64,000 nt of DNA, taken from the NCBI GenBank assembly GCA_905204935.1, contig CAJLBJ010000003.1, positions 1-64,000 of the forward strand, written 5' to 3'. The DNA comes from an uncultured Lactobacillus sp. (GTDB lineage: Bacteria; Bacillota; Bacilli; Lactobacillales; Lactobacillaceae). The notes below the pieces were generated by a model, which saw only the letters and a list, made by a program, of their open reading frames with translations, did no database searches and was not told the DNA's origin. The translations under genes were made by a program, and so were the position numbers. Within the stretch, counting starts at the first letter, position 1. The number at the start of each line of letters is the position of its first letter. Positions 29,131 to 38,523 of this stretch are shown piece by piece.

Positions 29131-30860
29131 TAGATGTCATCTCCTTTCATTTGTGATTGGACAATTTCTTGATACGTTGGATTAGTCTTTTTCAACTCTT
29201 CATGTGTACCTTGACCAACGACTTTACCTTCGTCTAAGACCAAGATTTCATCGGCTTGCGTAACCGTTGAAACACGTTGAGCCACGATGACAACCACACT
29301 TTGTTGCATCTGTGGATCGTTGCGTAATGCCAAACGTAATTTGGCATCAGTCTTAAAGTCAAGTGCAGAAAATGAATCATCAAAGACATAAACCGAAGCA
29401 TTTTTGACTAAGGCACGTGCAATCGCTAACCGTTGCTTTTGACCACCAGAAAAATTATCCCCGTTTTGTTCAACAATCGCATCTAATCCATCTGGTAATT
29501 CACCAACAAAATCTTTAGCTTGTGCAATCTCTAGTGCTCGCCAAATTTCTTCATCACTAGCATCTGGTTTGCCAAACAACATGTTGCTACGAATTGTCCC
29601 TTTAAACAAGACTGCTTTTTGTTGTACAAACGCCACTTTATCATGTAAATCCTTTTGACTAACCGCGCTAACAGATTGACCATCAAGCAATACTGCACCA
29701 CTTTCGATATCGTATAATCTTGGAATTAGGTTAATCAATGTTGATTTACCTGAACCAGTTCCACCGATAATAGCTACTGTTTGCCCTGCTTTTGCAATAA
29801 AGTTGACATTTTCTAACGCTAATTTTTCAGCACTCTTATAGCGGAAATTGACGTTTTTAAATTCCAAACTACTCTTAACATCGCTAGTATATTCTTGTGT
29901 GTTAGCTGGATCTGTAATTGAAAATTCTTCATCTAAAACTTGATTAATTCGGCTAGCTGCAGCTTGTGCACGTGGTACAAAAACAAAAATCATTGAAAGC
30001 ATCATGAAACTAAACAAAATCATTGTGGCATAAGTCATAAATGATACTAAATTGCCGACTTGCATTTGCATATCACCAATCATGTGCGCCCCAAACCAAA
30101 CAATTCCAATGTTAGTTCCATTTAAGATTAAAGTCATGATTGGAAAGTTCAATGAAACAATACTAAAAACTTTAATCCCAGTTTTAGTATATTCTTTATT
30201 GGCATCATCGAAGCGTTCTTGTTCAAATTGATCTTGACGAAAAGCTCGAATTACACGTACCCCCGTCAAGCCTTCACGAAAGACTAAGTTAATATTATCA
30301 ATCAATTTTTGCAGACGTTTAAATAAAGGAACTGCAAAATACATCACGCATCCAATTGCTATTAAAAGTAATGGGACAGAGACCATAAAAATCCAAGTTA
30401 ATTTCTTTTCGCTATGATAAGCCATGATAGTTGCCCCAATCAACATCAATGGTGATTGAATCATCATCCGTAGCATCATAACCATCACATTTTGAATCTG
30501 TAAAACATCGTTAGTCGTTCTAGTAATCAAGGATGCCGATCCAATATCGTCAAATTCGTTATTTGAATAATGAATGACTTTCTTAAAGATTTCATTGCGT
30601 AACCGTGAACCAAGCTTTTGTGCTTGTGTCGCTGCAAAATAAACATTGCCCACAGCAGCAATAATCCCAATCAAAGCAATCCCAATCATTTTAAAACCAA
30701 CTTGCCAGATATAATTAGTATCACCTTTAGCAACCCCGTTATTAATTATATCTGATGTTAAATTTGGCAAATTCAAGTCACAGATAACTTGGACAAACAT
30801 AAAGGCGGTACCGATGAAAACGGCTAACCATGAGATTCTACTCTTAATTAGTTTAAACAT
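29130..30860 (-). CDS. Heterodimeric ABC exporter, degenerate subunit (LmrC/BmrC-like)
   Basis: The protein (576 aa) has six membrane segments and an ATPase. Walker A is GGTGSGKST and the signature is FSGGQKQR, both intact. The residue after Walker B is Asp (VFDDSFSALD) and the H-loop histidine is Gln (VAQRVST). These are the changes seen in the non-hydrolysing site of heterodimeric exporters. Its stop overlaps the next ABC gene start. TetR is directly upstream. Confidence 0.92.
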   Translation of the reverse strand: MFKLIKSRISWLAVFIGTAFMFVQVICDLNLPNLTSDIINNGVAKGDTNYIWQVGFKMIGIALIGIIAAVGNVYFAATQAQKLGSRLRNEIFKKVIHYSNNEFDDIGSASLITRTTNDVLQIQNVMVMMLRMMIQSPLMLIGATIMAYHSEKKLTWIFMVSVPLLLIAIGCVMYFAVPLFKRLQKLIDNINLVFREGLTGVRVIRAFRQDQFEQERFDDANKEYTKTGIKVFSIVSLNFPIMTLILNGTNIGIVWFGAHMIGDMQMQVGNLVSFMTYATMILFSFMMLSMIFVFVPRAQAAASRINQVLDEEFSITDPANTQEYTSDVKSSLEFKNVNFRYKSAEKLALENVNFIAKAGQTVAIIGGTGSGKSTLINLIPRLYDIESGAVLLDGQSVSAVSQKDLHDKVAFVQQKAVLFKGTIRSNMLFGKPDASDEEIWRALEIAQAKDFVGELPDGLDAIVEQNGDNFSGGQKQRLAIARALVKNASVYVFDDSFSALDFKTDAKLRLALRNDPQMQQSVVVIVAQRVSTVTQADEILVLDEGKVVGQGTHEELKKTNPTYQEIVQSQMKGDDI

Positions 30861-30886
30861 TCATCTTATCCTCCATTCTTAATTCA

Positions 30887-31525
30887 TTAGTTTTTCGCTC
30901 CAAATTGAAGCATATCTATCATCCAATAAAATTTTTGTGCAACCAATTGACCATCGATTTTAGTTCCCTTATCCGTCACTGCATAAACAGCCTCAAGTGA
31001 GTGTACCAAACATGTCATGACTAGCGACATCAAGGCTCTAAATTCTTCATAAGTCTCGACTTTTAACATTTTTAAATCACAATTTTGATAGACCTGTTGT
31101 AAAAAGTCCACCTTATCGGTATCTTTTGATTTATATTTTTCACGCCGCAATTCACGTAGTAATAAACGATAATCCCGACTTTCAATAGCTAATCTAAAAA
31201 AGTCCGTATACTCCTTGCTAAGAACATTGACTTTCATCGCATTCGTACCGTCTTTAATCGTTGCAAATAAATCCCCTTGATGATGTTGCAAGCTTGTTAA
31301 AAACGAAGCTTGTAACTCATTTTTCATCCCACTTGCAAAATATAAATATAGATCTTGCTTATCTTCGAAATATTGATAAAAACTGCCTCGCGGAATTTGT
31401 GCTTCTTTGATGATACGATTAATCGAGGCATCATTAAAACTAACTTGTGAAAATTCCTTGCAAGCAGCCGCCAGCAAACGTTGCTTTTTTTCTGGACTAA
31501 TATTGAAAAAAGTTTGCTTAGGCAT
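30887..31525 (-). CDS. TetR family transcriptional regulator
   Basis: The protein (212 aa) has an N-terminal helix-turn-helix (SINRIIKEAQIPRGSFYQYF, residues 34-53) and a helical ligand-binding region. It lies inside the transporter operon, 12 bases after the fused ABC gene, with AGGAGGAAAG as its site. The likely operator is the pair of palindromes at the operon promoter (33558-33587). I infer drug-responsive autorepression. Confidence 0.9.
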   Translation of the reverse strand: MPKQTFFNISPEKKQRLLAAACKEFSQVSFNDASINRIIKEAQIPRGSFYQYFEDKQDLYLYFASGMKNELQASFLTSLQHHQGDLFATIKDGTNAMKVNVLSKEYTDFFRLAIESRDYRLLLRELRREKYKSKDTDKVDFLQQVYQNCDLKMLKVETYEEFRALMSLVMTCLVHSLEAVYAVTDKGTKIDGQLVAQKFYWMIDMLQFGAKN

Positions 31526-31536
31526 CTTCTTTCCTC

Positions 31537-33531
31537 CTATTCTTTGCGTAAAGCCTCCACTGGATCGAGCCGTGCTGCACGACTAGCAGGCATAAGACTT
31601 GCTAACATACTGATGATGACACTCAACAATATCCCAGCCAAAACATATTGCCAACTAACGGCTACAACGTTAATTTGATAGGCTGTTTGTGTAACATGAT
31701 TGATTCCAAGGCCTAAAATATAAGTCACAAAAACACCCAAGATTCCAGCACCCAAGCCAATCAAAAAGGCTTCGGCTACAAAGATTCGACTGATATCTTT
31801 TTTTCTAGCTCCTAAAGCTTTTAATACTCCAATTTCTTTTGTCCGTTCAACTACCGAGATATTTAAAACTACTAAAATCATAATAGCCGATACAACAAGT
31901 GATACAGCCGCAATCGCAGTCAAAACATAAGTTAAGATGTCTAACATTTGTGAAAACATTTCGGTCATCGTCTCTTGCATCGATCCGGTATAACCCATCT
32001 TCTTGACTTTTTCTTTGATCTTAGCAGTATTTTCTTTATCCTTAGTGTATAGATAGATTGTATTGGGTTTTAGAGTTTGATTGTACTCTTTAAACAATTG
32101 CTTTAAATCTTGATAACGCACAAATAACGTACTCATTGTGGCATTGCCTTCTTGTTCATATAACCCTGAAACCCGATAATTCTTGGTAATATCCGCATCG
32201 CCCAGCTTAAGATTAAGTGTAACTGTCTTACCTACAATATTTTTCCCAAGCAAATCAGCTGTTGTCTTATCCAACATAATCTCATTTTTACCAGGAAACT
32301 TTCCTTGCTTAACATTTGCTTTAGCAATGCTAGAAGAAATAGTTTGTAGCATCATAATCTTAGCTGAATTTTTCTGATACGAAACGCTATTAGTTCCTAA
32401 TGAAAAAGCACTGTATCCTAACTCTAATCGATCAACATGTTTGATTTTTGCCAATTTAGCTTGATCTTTAGCACTAAAAGCCATAGCTTGACTAGTCCCT
32501 GTTAGAGCAGCCATTTGATTTTGTTGTTGTTTGGCAATGTCTTCTTTTGAGACTTGCATCTGCCCGTTTTGCATCTGTTCTTGTGCACTAGACTTTTTAT
32601 GAACCTCAGTGATATTAGGGTTGGTATAAGACTTCATTGTTCCTTTGACATAGCTAGTCACACCTTTTCCTAAAGACAACATCAAGACTACCGACATGAT
32701 TCCAATACTTGAACCAAGTGCTACCAATAAATTACGACTAAGCTTGGCTTTCATATTCAAAAAAGCTAACCGTAGTGCTTTTGTAAAGCTCATATTCTTG
32801 CAACTCTTAAAAGTAGTTGACGCTAAAGCTTTAGGCATAGTCGCCTCTTTTTGATATGTATCGCTAATTAGGTTACCATTGTCGATTCGTAAAATTCGAC
32901 TACAATGACTTGCAACCTTATCTGAGTGCGTCACCATCAAAACTAGCTTACCTGCTTTAGCAATATTTTGTATCATCTTTAAAATAACATCGGTAGTTTG
33001 AGCATCAAGCGCCCCAGTTGGTTCATCAGCAATAATTACATCAGGATCATTAACTAAAGCTCTAGCAATTGCTACTCGTTGCTTTTGACCACCAGAAATT
33101 TGATCTGGACGCTTATACAAATGATCTCCTAATCCTACTTGCGTTAATAACTCTTTTGCACGCATCTCACGCTTTTTTGTATCCTCATTAGACAAAGTCA
33201 TTGCAAGTGCAACATTATCTAGCAAATTAAGATGAGGAATCAAATTAAAGTTTTGGAAAATAAACCCTATGCTTTTTTTGTGATAATCTACCAATTCTTG
33301 TTGATTATACTCAGCCAAATTACGTTTCTGGTAAAGAATTTGACCACCAAAATCCGAATCTAAGCCACCGATTAAATTCATCAAAGTTGACTTACCGCTG
33401 CCTGATTCACCAACAATTGCAACTAATTCACCAGCTTCAAAACTTGCATTAATCCCTTTAAGGGCCTGAAATTCTCCGCCACCTGCAAGCTTATAGTTTT
33501 TGGTTACATTATGCAATTCTAATAATCCCAT
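31537..33531 (-). CDS. MacB-like ABC transporter, fused ATPase and permease
   Basis: The protein (664 aa) has an ATPase at residues 1-225 (Walker A GESGSGKST, signature ISGGQKQR, Walker B IIADEPTGALD). A FtsX/MacB permease follows, with one membrane segment near 265, a large external domain (about 290-525) rich in Lys and Gln, and three C-terminal segments. The C-terminus ARLDPVEALRKE is typical. It belongs to the mechanotransmission class that moves peptides or antibiotics rather than classic import. It is the first gene of the operon, with GAGGAGGAGG upstream. Confidence 0.9.
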   Translation of the reverse strand: MGLLELHNVTKNYKLAGGGEFQALKGINASFEAGELVAIVGESGSGKSTLMNLIGGLDSDFGGQILYQKRNLAEYNQQELVDYHKKSIGFIFQNFNLIPHLNLLDNVALAMTLSNEDTKKREMRAKELLTQVGLGDHLYKRPDQISGGQKQRVAIARALVNDPDVIIADEPTGALDAQTTDVILKMIQNIAKAGKLVLMVTHSDKVASHCSRILRIDNGNLISDTYQKEATMPKALASTTFKSCKNMSFTKALRLAFLNMKAKLSRNLLVALGSSIGIMSVVLMLSLGKGVTSYVKGTMKSYTNPNITEVHKKSSAQEQMQNGQMQVSKEDIAKQQQNQMAALTGTSQAMAFSAKDQAKLAKIKHVDRLELGYSAFSLGTNSVSYQKNSAKIMMLQTISSSIAKANVKQGKFPGKNEIMLDKTTADLLGKNIVGKTVTLNLKLGDADITKNYRVSGLYEQEGNATMSTLFVRYQDLKQLFKEYNQTLKPNTIYLYTKDKENTAKIKEKVKKMGYTGSMQETMTEMFSQMLDILTYVLTAIAAVSLVVSAIMILVVLNISVVERTKEIGVLKALGARKKDISRIFVAEAFLIGLGAGILGVFVTYILGLGINHVTQTAYQINVVAVSWQYVLAGILLSVIISMLASLMPASRAARLDPVEALRKE

Positions 33532-33557
33532 CTAATAAAGCCTCCTCCTCTCACTAT

Positions 33558-33614
33558 ATGACAACCTGTCATATGACACCTTGTCATAATATACTATTTA
33601 TATTAATTTGTCAA
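33558..33614 (-). promoter_or_regulatory. Operon promoter with tandem TetR-type palindromes
   Basis: TTGACA (33609-33614), 17 bases and TATTAT (33586-33591) drive the minus strand. ATGACACCTTGTCAT (33573-33587) and ATGACAACCTGTCAT (33558-33572) directly abut and cover the -10 and start site. Both have ATGACA/TGTCAT arms with a 3-base centre. They are likely bound by the TetR protein encoded in the operon. Confidence 0.75.
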
Positions 33615-33630
33615 TATCTTTTCTAGCCAA

Positions 33631-33677
33631 AAAAGCTTGCCTTAGCAAGGTTTTCACCTTGCTAAAAGCAAGCTTTT
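33631..33677 (-). terminator. Terminator after the 301-aa flavin reductase
   Basis: AAAAGCTTGCCTTAGCAAGG pairs with a CCTTGCTAAAA-GCAAGCTTTT arm (33657-33677), a nearly perfect 20-bp stem. Confidence 0.85.
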
Positions 33678-33683
33678 ATATAA

Positions 33684-34589
33684 TTATTTCGCTGAAGCTC
33701 CCGAAACACTATCGAGTTCTTCGGCACTATTAATTTTTTGACCTTCTTCGTAGATTTCAAAATCATCATCAAAAATTTCAAAATCATCTTCGTTCAAAAT
33801 CCCTTGCTTAACAGCTGCTAGCTGCTTAAGTTCAGGGTTTTCTTTTTGATACCACTCAAATAAAGCTTGGTAATCTAGCGGATAAGTTTCATATCCTGTA
33901 TAGTTACCATAATCATCACGTAAAGCACGATAAATCTTAGCAAAGTTTTCTTGGCCATCTTTAGTGAATCCATAATCACGCTTACCTTGCTTAAATTCTT
34001 CAATAATCTGTGTAATCTTTGAATCTTGTTGCTGTAATTCATCAAATTGAGCAACAACTTTAATAAAGTTAACAAATTTTTCTAAAATCAAGCGCAAGAA
34101 AGCTTGCGTTTTTTCATCTTTTAAGTTTCCTTGTTCATCAAAGGCTTGCTTGGCATTTCCTAACAAAAATTCATTTCCTGGCATAACCATTGCATTTACC
34201 CCTGGAGCATCCAAGATCTGGCGTAAGTGTAGTTGTGCACGTGAGGTTCCTTGATCATAATAAGAAGCCCCAACAATCATAACTGGTTTGTGCGTTAAAG
34301 GATGAATCTTGTATGATAACCACTCAATTACACTCTTTAAGGCTGCTGGTACTGTATGATTATGTTCAGGTGTGGCGATGATTACACCATCAGCTTGTGT
34401 AATTTTTTGATTGAGCAATTGAATGATGGTACTTTGCGTTTGATCTTCATCTTGATTAAACAATGGAACATCCTTGATTTCTAGCAATTCTACTTCACAG
34501 ATGTCACCATAGCTTCGTGCAATGTATTGCATCAATTTGCGGTTATATGAAACTTCTGCATTTGAACCAATAATTCCTACTAATTTCAT
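33684..34589 (-). CDS. NAD(P)H-dependent FMN reductase with C-terminal flavinylation-like tail
   Basis: The protein (301 aa) has an N-terminal flavodoxin-like FMN_red domain (residues 1-175, with [22 protein letters not shown] and [20 protein letters not shown]). The partner upstream ends after about 200 residues. This one adds an acidic 100-residue extension ending DSVSGASAK. That end fits the D-x3-G-A-S/T pattern to which ApbE attaches FMN. No signal peptide is present. The acceptor is unknown. It lies 15 bases after the shorter paralogue in the same operon. Confidence 0.85.
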   Translation of the reverse strand: MKLVGIIGSNAEVSYNRKLMQYIARSYGDICEVELLEIKDVPLFNQDEDQTQSTIIQLLNQKITQADGVIIATPEHNHTVPAALKSVIEWLSYKIHPLTHKPVMIVGASYYDQGTSRAQLHLRQILDAPGVNAMVMPGNEFLLGNAKQAFDEQGNLKDEKTQAFLRLILEKFVNFIKVVAQFDELQQQDSKITQIIEEFKQGKRDYGFTKDGQENFAKIYRALRDDYGNYTGYETYPLDYQALFEWYQKENPELKQLAAVKQGILNEDDFEIFDDDFEIYEEGQKINSAEELDSVSGASAK

Positions 34590-34604
34590 CTTAATTACCC
34601 TCTC

Positions 34605-35213
34605 TTAGATATTTTCCCATGAAAATTCAGCGGCCGCTTTTTTATCAAGTTCTTTACTGTTTTGCAATTGGCTGATGATTTGAATAAAGATCATGAAATC
34701 TGCAAATAAACCATCTATCTTAGCCACCATTTCACTATTGTTCAAGTTTCCATCTTCATCAAAAGCACTTAACGAATGCCCCAATAAAAATTCGGAACTT
34801 GGCATGATACGTGCCTTTAATTCTGGTGCATCTAAGATTTGGCGTAAATGCATTTGCGCTCTTGAAGAACCTAATGTTCCATAAGACGCCCCAACAATCA
34901 TCACCGGTTGATCGACAAATGGAAAATTGCCGTAAGATAACCAATTTAAAGCATTAATCAAAGAAGCTGGTACTGCATGATCGTACTCTGGTGTTGCAAT
35001 GATGACACCATCACTAGCCGCGATTTTTTCAGATACTACTTTGACACAATCAGGTAATGTTTTATCGGCTGGTTTGTTAAAGAGTGGAAAATCTTTAATT
35101 TCAACCAATTCAATTTGTGCTTGGTTGGCAAAATGTTTTTGCATGTATTGTAATAATTTACGGTTGGTAGAAGCTTTTGAGTTAGCTCCAACTAAACCAA
35201 TCAAATATTTCAT
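34605..35213 (-). CDS. NAD(P)H-dependent FMN reductase
   Basis: The protein (202 aa) is a flavodoxin-fold oxidoreductase with [20 protein letters not shown] and MIVGASYGTLGSSRAQMHLR, the usual FMN phosphate and ring contacts. It is a paralogue of the downstream gene without the long tail. AAAGGATTTG precedes the ATG. A promoter (TTGACA, 18 bases, TATTAT) is at 35289-35318. Physiological acceptor unknown. Confidence 0.88.
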   Translation of the reverse strand: MKYLIGLVGANSKASTNRKLLQYMQKHFANQAQIELVEIKDFPLFNKPADKTLPDCVKVVSEKIAASDGVIIATPEYDHAVPASLINALNWLSYGNFPFVDQPVMIVGASYGTLGSSRAQMHLRQILDAPELKARIMPSSEFLLGHSLSAFDEDGNLNNSEMVAKIDGLFADFMIFIQIISQLQNSKELDKKAAAEFSWENI

Positions 35214-35288
35214 TTCTTATTCAAATCCTTTCTAGATACTGTAAAAATATTTAGTTTTGTGTTACTTTTCACATTTTGATACAACGAA

Positions 35289-35318
35289 ATAATACACTCA
35301 ATCTTCGCGCAATGTCAA
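35289..35318 (-). promoter_or_regulatory. Promoter of the flavin reductase pair
   Basis: TTGACA (35313-35318), 18 bases and TATTAT (35289-35294) on the minus strand, about 75 bases before the first gene. Confidence 0.7.
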
Positions 35319-35389
35319 CGCTTTTACCTAAAAAAACGTATAGATAAACAAAAGACATTTAAATAATTTTTCTATAAATAAGGAAATAA

Positions 35390-35415
35390 AAAAGTGAGAC
35401 TTTAGCCTCACTTTT
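35390..35415 (-). terminator. Purine permease terminator
   Basis: AAAAGTGAG (35390-35398) pairs with CTCACTTTT (35407-35415), just after the permease stop. Confidence 0.8.
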
Positions 35416-35417
35416 AC

Positions 35418-36725
35418 TTAGACATTTAAAATCCAAAAGAATACGATAAAGACAAAAAACATTGCATACATCAGCGGTGGAACTTCTTTGTGACGCTTAG
35501 CAGCAAGCATTGTTATCGGATAAACGATACATCCCAAAGCCAAACCATCTGAGATACTATATGTCAATGGCATTGTTGCAATAATCAAAAAGGCTGGAAT
35601 AGCAATCTCTAACTTAGACCAGTTAACCTTAGCCATGTTTTGTGCCATTAATACTCCCACAATAATTAACGCAGGTGCGGTTACTTCTGAAGTTACCACT
35701 GCAAGCAATGGTGAAAAGAACAAACCAAAGATAAATAAAATCCCGGTTGTGACCGCTGTTAAACCAGAACGTCCTCCCACAGCAATTCCTGCTGAGGATT
35801 CTACATAAGCACCAACAGGTGAGGTTCCTAATAAAGACCCAACAAGCATCGCAGTCGAATCAGACATCAATGCTTGGCCTACTCGTGGCATCTTGTTATC
35901 TTTCATGAAACCAGCTTGATGAGCCAATCCAACCAATGTCCCTGCTGTATCAAAGAAAGTCACCAATAAAAAGGTTAAGACAACGACTACCATTTGTAAG
36001 GAATTGATGTCACCAAGATGCTTTAATGCTACTAAAAAAGTTGGTTCAAGACTTGGTACACTTGCCACAATTGTCGTTGGCACAGGAATAAATCCCATTA
36101 TCATTCCAAAAATAGCAGAAACTACCATGCCAATAAAAATTGCACCAGGAACATTCATCACCATTAAGATAACGATTAATAATAAACCAAAAATCGTCAC
36201 CCAAGCACTACCGCTAAATGCGCCTAATTTTACCAATGTCGAATCATCAGCAACAATAAGTTTGCCTCCTTGCAAACCAATAAAAGCAATAAACAAGCCA
36301 ATTCCAGCAGAAATCGCATATTTCAAGTCAGCCGGAATAGAATCAATGATTAATTCACGTAAATTAAAAATTGTAATAATGACAAATAAAATAGCCGCTA
36401 CAAAAACTCCAGCCAAAGTCGTTTGCCAAGGAATCTTCATTCCGATACAAACTGAATATGCAAAAAAGGCATTAATTCCTAAACTTGGCGCAGTAGCAAT
36501 TGGATATTTAGCGCGGATCCCCATTAAAACACAGCCTAAAGCACTTGCTAGCGCTGTTGCCGTAAAAACAGCTCCTTTATCCATTCCAGAAGCACCTAAA
36601 ATACTTGGATTGACAAACAAGATATATGCCATCGAAATAAAGGTCGTAAAACCTGCCAAGATTTCACGTTTAATTGTCGTATTTAATTCATCAAGCTTAA
36701 AAAAGTTAGTGATAAATGTTTTCAC
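35418..36725 (-). CDS. pbuG: Guanine/hypoxanthine permease (PbuG/AzgA-like)
   Basis: The protein (435 aa) is a proton-driven purine base importer with about 12-14 membrane segments. FTTFISMAYILFVNPSILG near residue 27, APSLGINAFFAYSVC near 80 and LVTFFDTAGTLVGLA near 255 are signatures of the AzgA branch. The start is GTG with AGGAG 9 bases upstream. It supplies hpt in this window. No purine riboswitch is present in the short leader. Substrate choice between guanine, hypoxanthine and adenine is inferred. Confidence 0.88.
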   Translation of the reverse strand: MKTFITNFFKLDELNTTIKREILAGFTTFISMAYILFVNPSILGASGMDKGAVFTATALASALGCVLMGIRAKYPIATAPSLGINAFFAYSVCIGMKIPWQTTLAGVFVAAILFVIITIFNLRELIIDSIPADLKYAISAGIGLFIAFIGLQGGKLIVADDSTLVKLGAFSGSAWVTIFGLLLIVILMVMNVPGAIFIGMVVSAIFGMIMGFIPVPTTIVASVPSLEPTFLVALKHLGDINSLQMVVVVLTFLLVTFFDTAGTLVGLAHQAGFMKDNKMPRVGQALMSDSTAMLVGSLLGTSPVGAYVESSAGIAVGGRSGLTAVTTGILFIFGLFFSPLLAVVTSEVTAPALIIVGVLMAQNMAKVNWSKLEIAIPAFLIIATMPLTYSISDGLALGCIVYPITMLAAKRHKEVPPLMYAMFFVFIVFFWILNV

Positions 36726-36768
36726 CTTAAAATCTCCTCGTTTTATAGTTAAAATAAAATACTTATTT

Positions 36769-36798
36769 ACTATACCTTATATTTTCATAGTATGTAAA
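36769..36798 (-). promoter_or_regulatory. pbuG promoter
   Basis: TTTACA (36793-36798), 18 bases and TATAGT (36769-36774). The leader is too short for a riboswitch. Confidence 0.6.
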
Positions 36799-36891
36799 TA
36801 GCTTTTTTTAATCCCAAGATATCTTTTTTTGTTCGGTTTTTATGGATAAAAAACATAAAGCGCTTAGCCTACTTTAGAAATAACAAACATT

Positions 36892-36919
36892 AAAAAAGCA
36901 CGGTGAACCGTGCTTTTTT
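36892..36919 (-). terminator. Amino acid permease terminator
   Basis: AAAAAGCACGGT (36893-36904) pairs with ACCGTGCTTTTT (36907-36918), starting 2 bases after the permease stop. Confidence 0.88.
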
Positions 36920-36920
36920 A

Positions 36921-38378
36921 TTAAATATTATTTTTTTCATCCTCAATATTATGTGCAGTTAAATCAATTTCTTCTAATGGAATCAATTTTGTTTTATATC
37001 TAATCTTATAGTAAAGATACAAAATTAAAAATAGCGGTACTGACATATAAGTTACAGCGATCGCTTGCCAATCGAAGTTAGTAAACGACTTAACATCTTG
37101 GCCAATAATGACTAAAATACATAAGAATAATGCTAAGAGTGGTCCGATTGGGAACCATTTAGCTTTATAGCGTAATTCGCTTAAGTCGTGGCCTTGTGCT
37201 TTAAATGCACGTCTGAAACGATAGTGTGCCAAAGCAATACCAACCCAAGCAATAAAGCCCGTCAACCCACTTGCACTTACTAAAAAGCTATATACACGTG
37301 TGCCAAAAATACTTGCCAAGAAAGTAAATAAGCCAATTACCGTTGTTCCAAGTAAAGCAAAAATTGGAATACCATGATTATTAACACGACTAAAGATCTT
37401 TGGTGCATCACCTGTAACACTCAAGGCAAACAACATTCGCGTTGAAGCATACATTCCTGAATTTGCAGCAGATAAAACAGAAGTTAAAATAACTGCATTC
37501 ATCACGGCTGCTGCCGAAGCCAAACCAGCACGCTTAAAGACTAAGGTAAACGGACTAATTGCAATATCTGAAGCATCCGAACCTAATAAATTAGGACTTG
37601 TATATGGCAACAAGGCTGCAATTACAAAAATTGATAAAATGTAGAAAAGTAAGATTCTCCAAAAGACTTGTTTAATTGCCTTAGGGATACTCTTTTCTGG
37701 CGTTTTAGATTCACCTGCCGTAATTCCAATCAATTCAGTTCCTTGAAACGAAAAACCAGCCACAACAAAAACACTCAAGATCGCCGGTACTCCACCGACA
37801 AATGGTGCATCCTTATAGACAAAGTTTTCTAGATATGTCGCATGACCACCCATAATTCCAAAAATTGTTAAGAAACCTACCACTAAAAAGATAATAACTG
37901 TCACAACTTTAATCAATGACATCCAATATTCCATTTCGCCAAAAGAACGCACAGATAAAGCATTGATTAAAAAGACGATTGTTAAAGCCCCTAAACTAAA
38001 AATCCACCCTGGTACGTGAGGAAACCAAAAGCCAAGCACCAACGCCACCGTTGATACATCAACGGCTAGCGTAATCGCCCAGTTAAACCAATAATTCCAG
38101 CCCATCGCAAAGCCAAACGCAGGATCAACAAAACGCCGTGCATAAGTCGCAAACGATCCGGTAACCGGAAGATAAGTAGCCATCTCACCTAGAGATGTCA
38201 TCAAAAAATACACCATTAACCCGATTCCAATATATGCAACCAAAGCTCCTCCTGGTCCAGCAGTTGAAATGGCCGATCCACTTGCAACAAATAACCCTGT
38301 CCCAATACTTCCGCCTAATGCAATCATCGATAAATGACGTGTCTTAAGTGTTCTTTTAACATTATTTTCTTTTGCCAT
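36921..38378 (-). CDS. lysP: Lysine-specific permease, APC family
   Basis: The protein (485 aa) has 12 membrane segments and the APC signature MIALGGSIGTGLFVASG near residue 17. GPGGALVAYIGIG and FSFQGTELIGITAGES are typical of the LysP/AAT branch. GGAGGTTTGCTTC precedes the ATG. The lysine riboswitch and terminator directly upstream show that lysine controls the gene, which supports lysine as the substrate. Confidence 0.92.
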   Translation of the reverse strand: MAKENNVKRTLKTRHLSMIALGGSIGTGLFVASGSAISTAGPGGALVAYIGIGLMVYFLMTSLGEMATYLPVTGSFATYARRFVDPAFGFAMGWNYWFNWAITLAVDVSTVALVLGFWFPHVPGWIFSLGALTIVFLINALSVRSFGEMEYWMSLIKVVTVIIFLVVGFLTIFGIMGGHATYLENFVYKDAPFVGGVPAILSVFVVAGFSFQGTELIGITAGESKTPEKSIPKAIKQVFWRILLFYILSIFVIAALLPYTSPNLLGSDASDIAISPFTLVFKRAGLASAAAVMNAVILTSVLSAANSGMYASTRMLFALSVTGDAPKIFSRVNNHGIPIFALLGTTVIGLFTFLASIFGTRVYSFLVSASGLTGFIAWVGIALAHYRFRRAFKAQGHDLSELRYKAKWFPIGPLLALFLCILVIIGQDVKSFTNFDWQAIAVTYMSVPLFLILYLYYKIRYKTKLIPLEEIDLTAHNIEDEKNNI

Positions 38379-38446
38379 GAAGCAAACCTCCTAAATTTTA
38401 TTGAGGTCTAAAAAACAACAACCAGCTATGACAAACGTGCGGTAAT

Positions 38447-38490
38447 AAAAAGAGCGTGCCTTCGTAAAAAGGTCACGCTCGCGTTTTTCT
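38447..38490 (-). terminator. Riboswitch-controlled terminator of lysP
   Basis: GAGCGTG (38452-38458) pairs with CACGCTC (38474-38480), with extra CCTT/AAGG pairing and T5 on the minus strand. It lies between the L-box and the lysP start, where lysine-bound RNA would stop transcription. Confidence 0.82.
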
Positions 38491-38523
38491 ATCGTTATCT
38501 TCTAAATAGCATAAAAAGCCTCA

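Noticed and set aside
36726-36768. Purine riboswitch upstream of the purine permease gene
   Set aside because: The inferred leader is under 45 bases and lacks the conserved purine-aptamer core.
36004-36801. A long open frame (265 codons) on the plus strand opposite the purine permease gene
   Set aside because: It is antisense to a well-recognised permease, has biased Ile/Lys/Pro composition typical of a reverse-frame shadow, and lacks a ribosome binding site.
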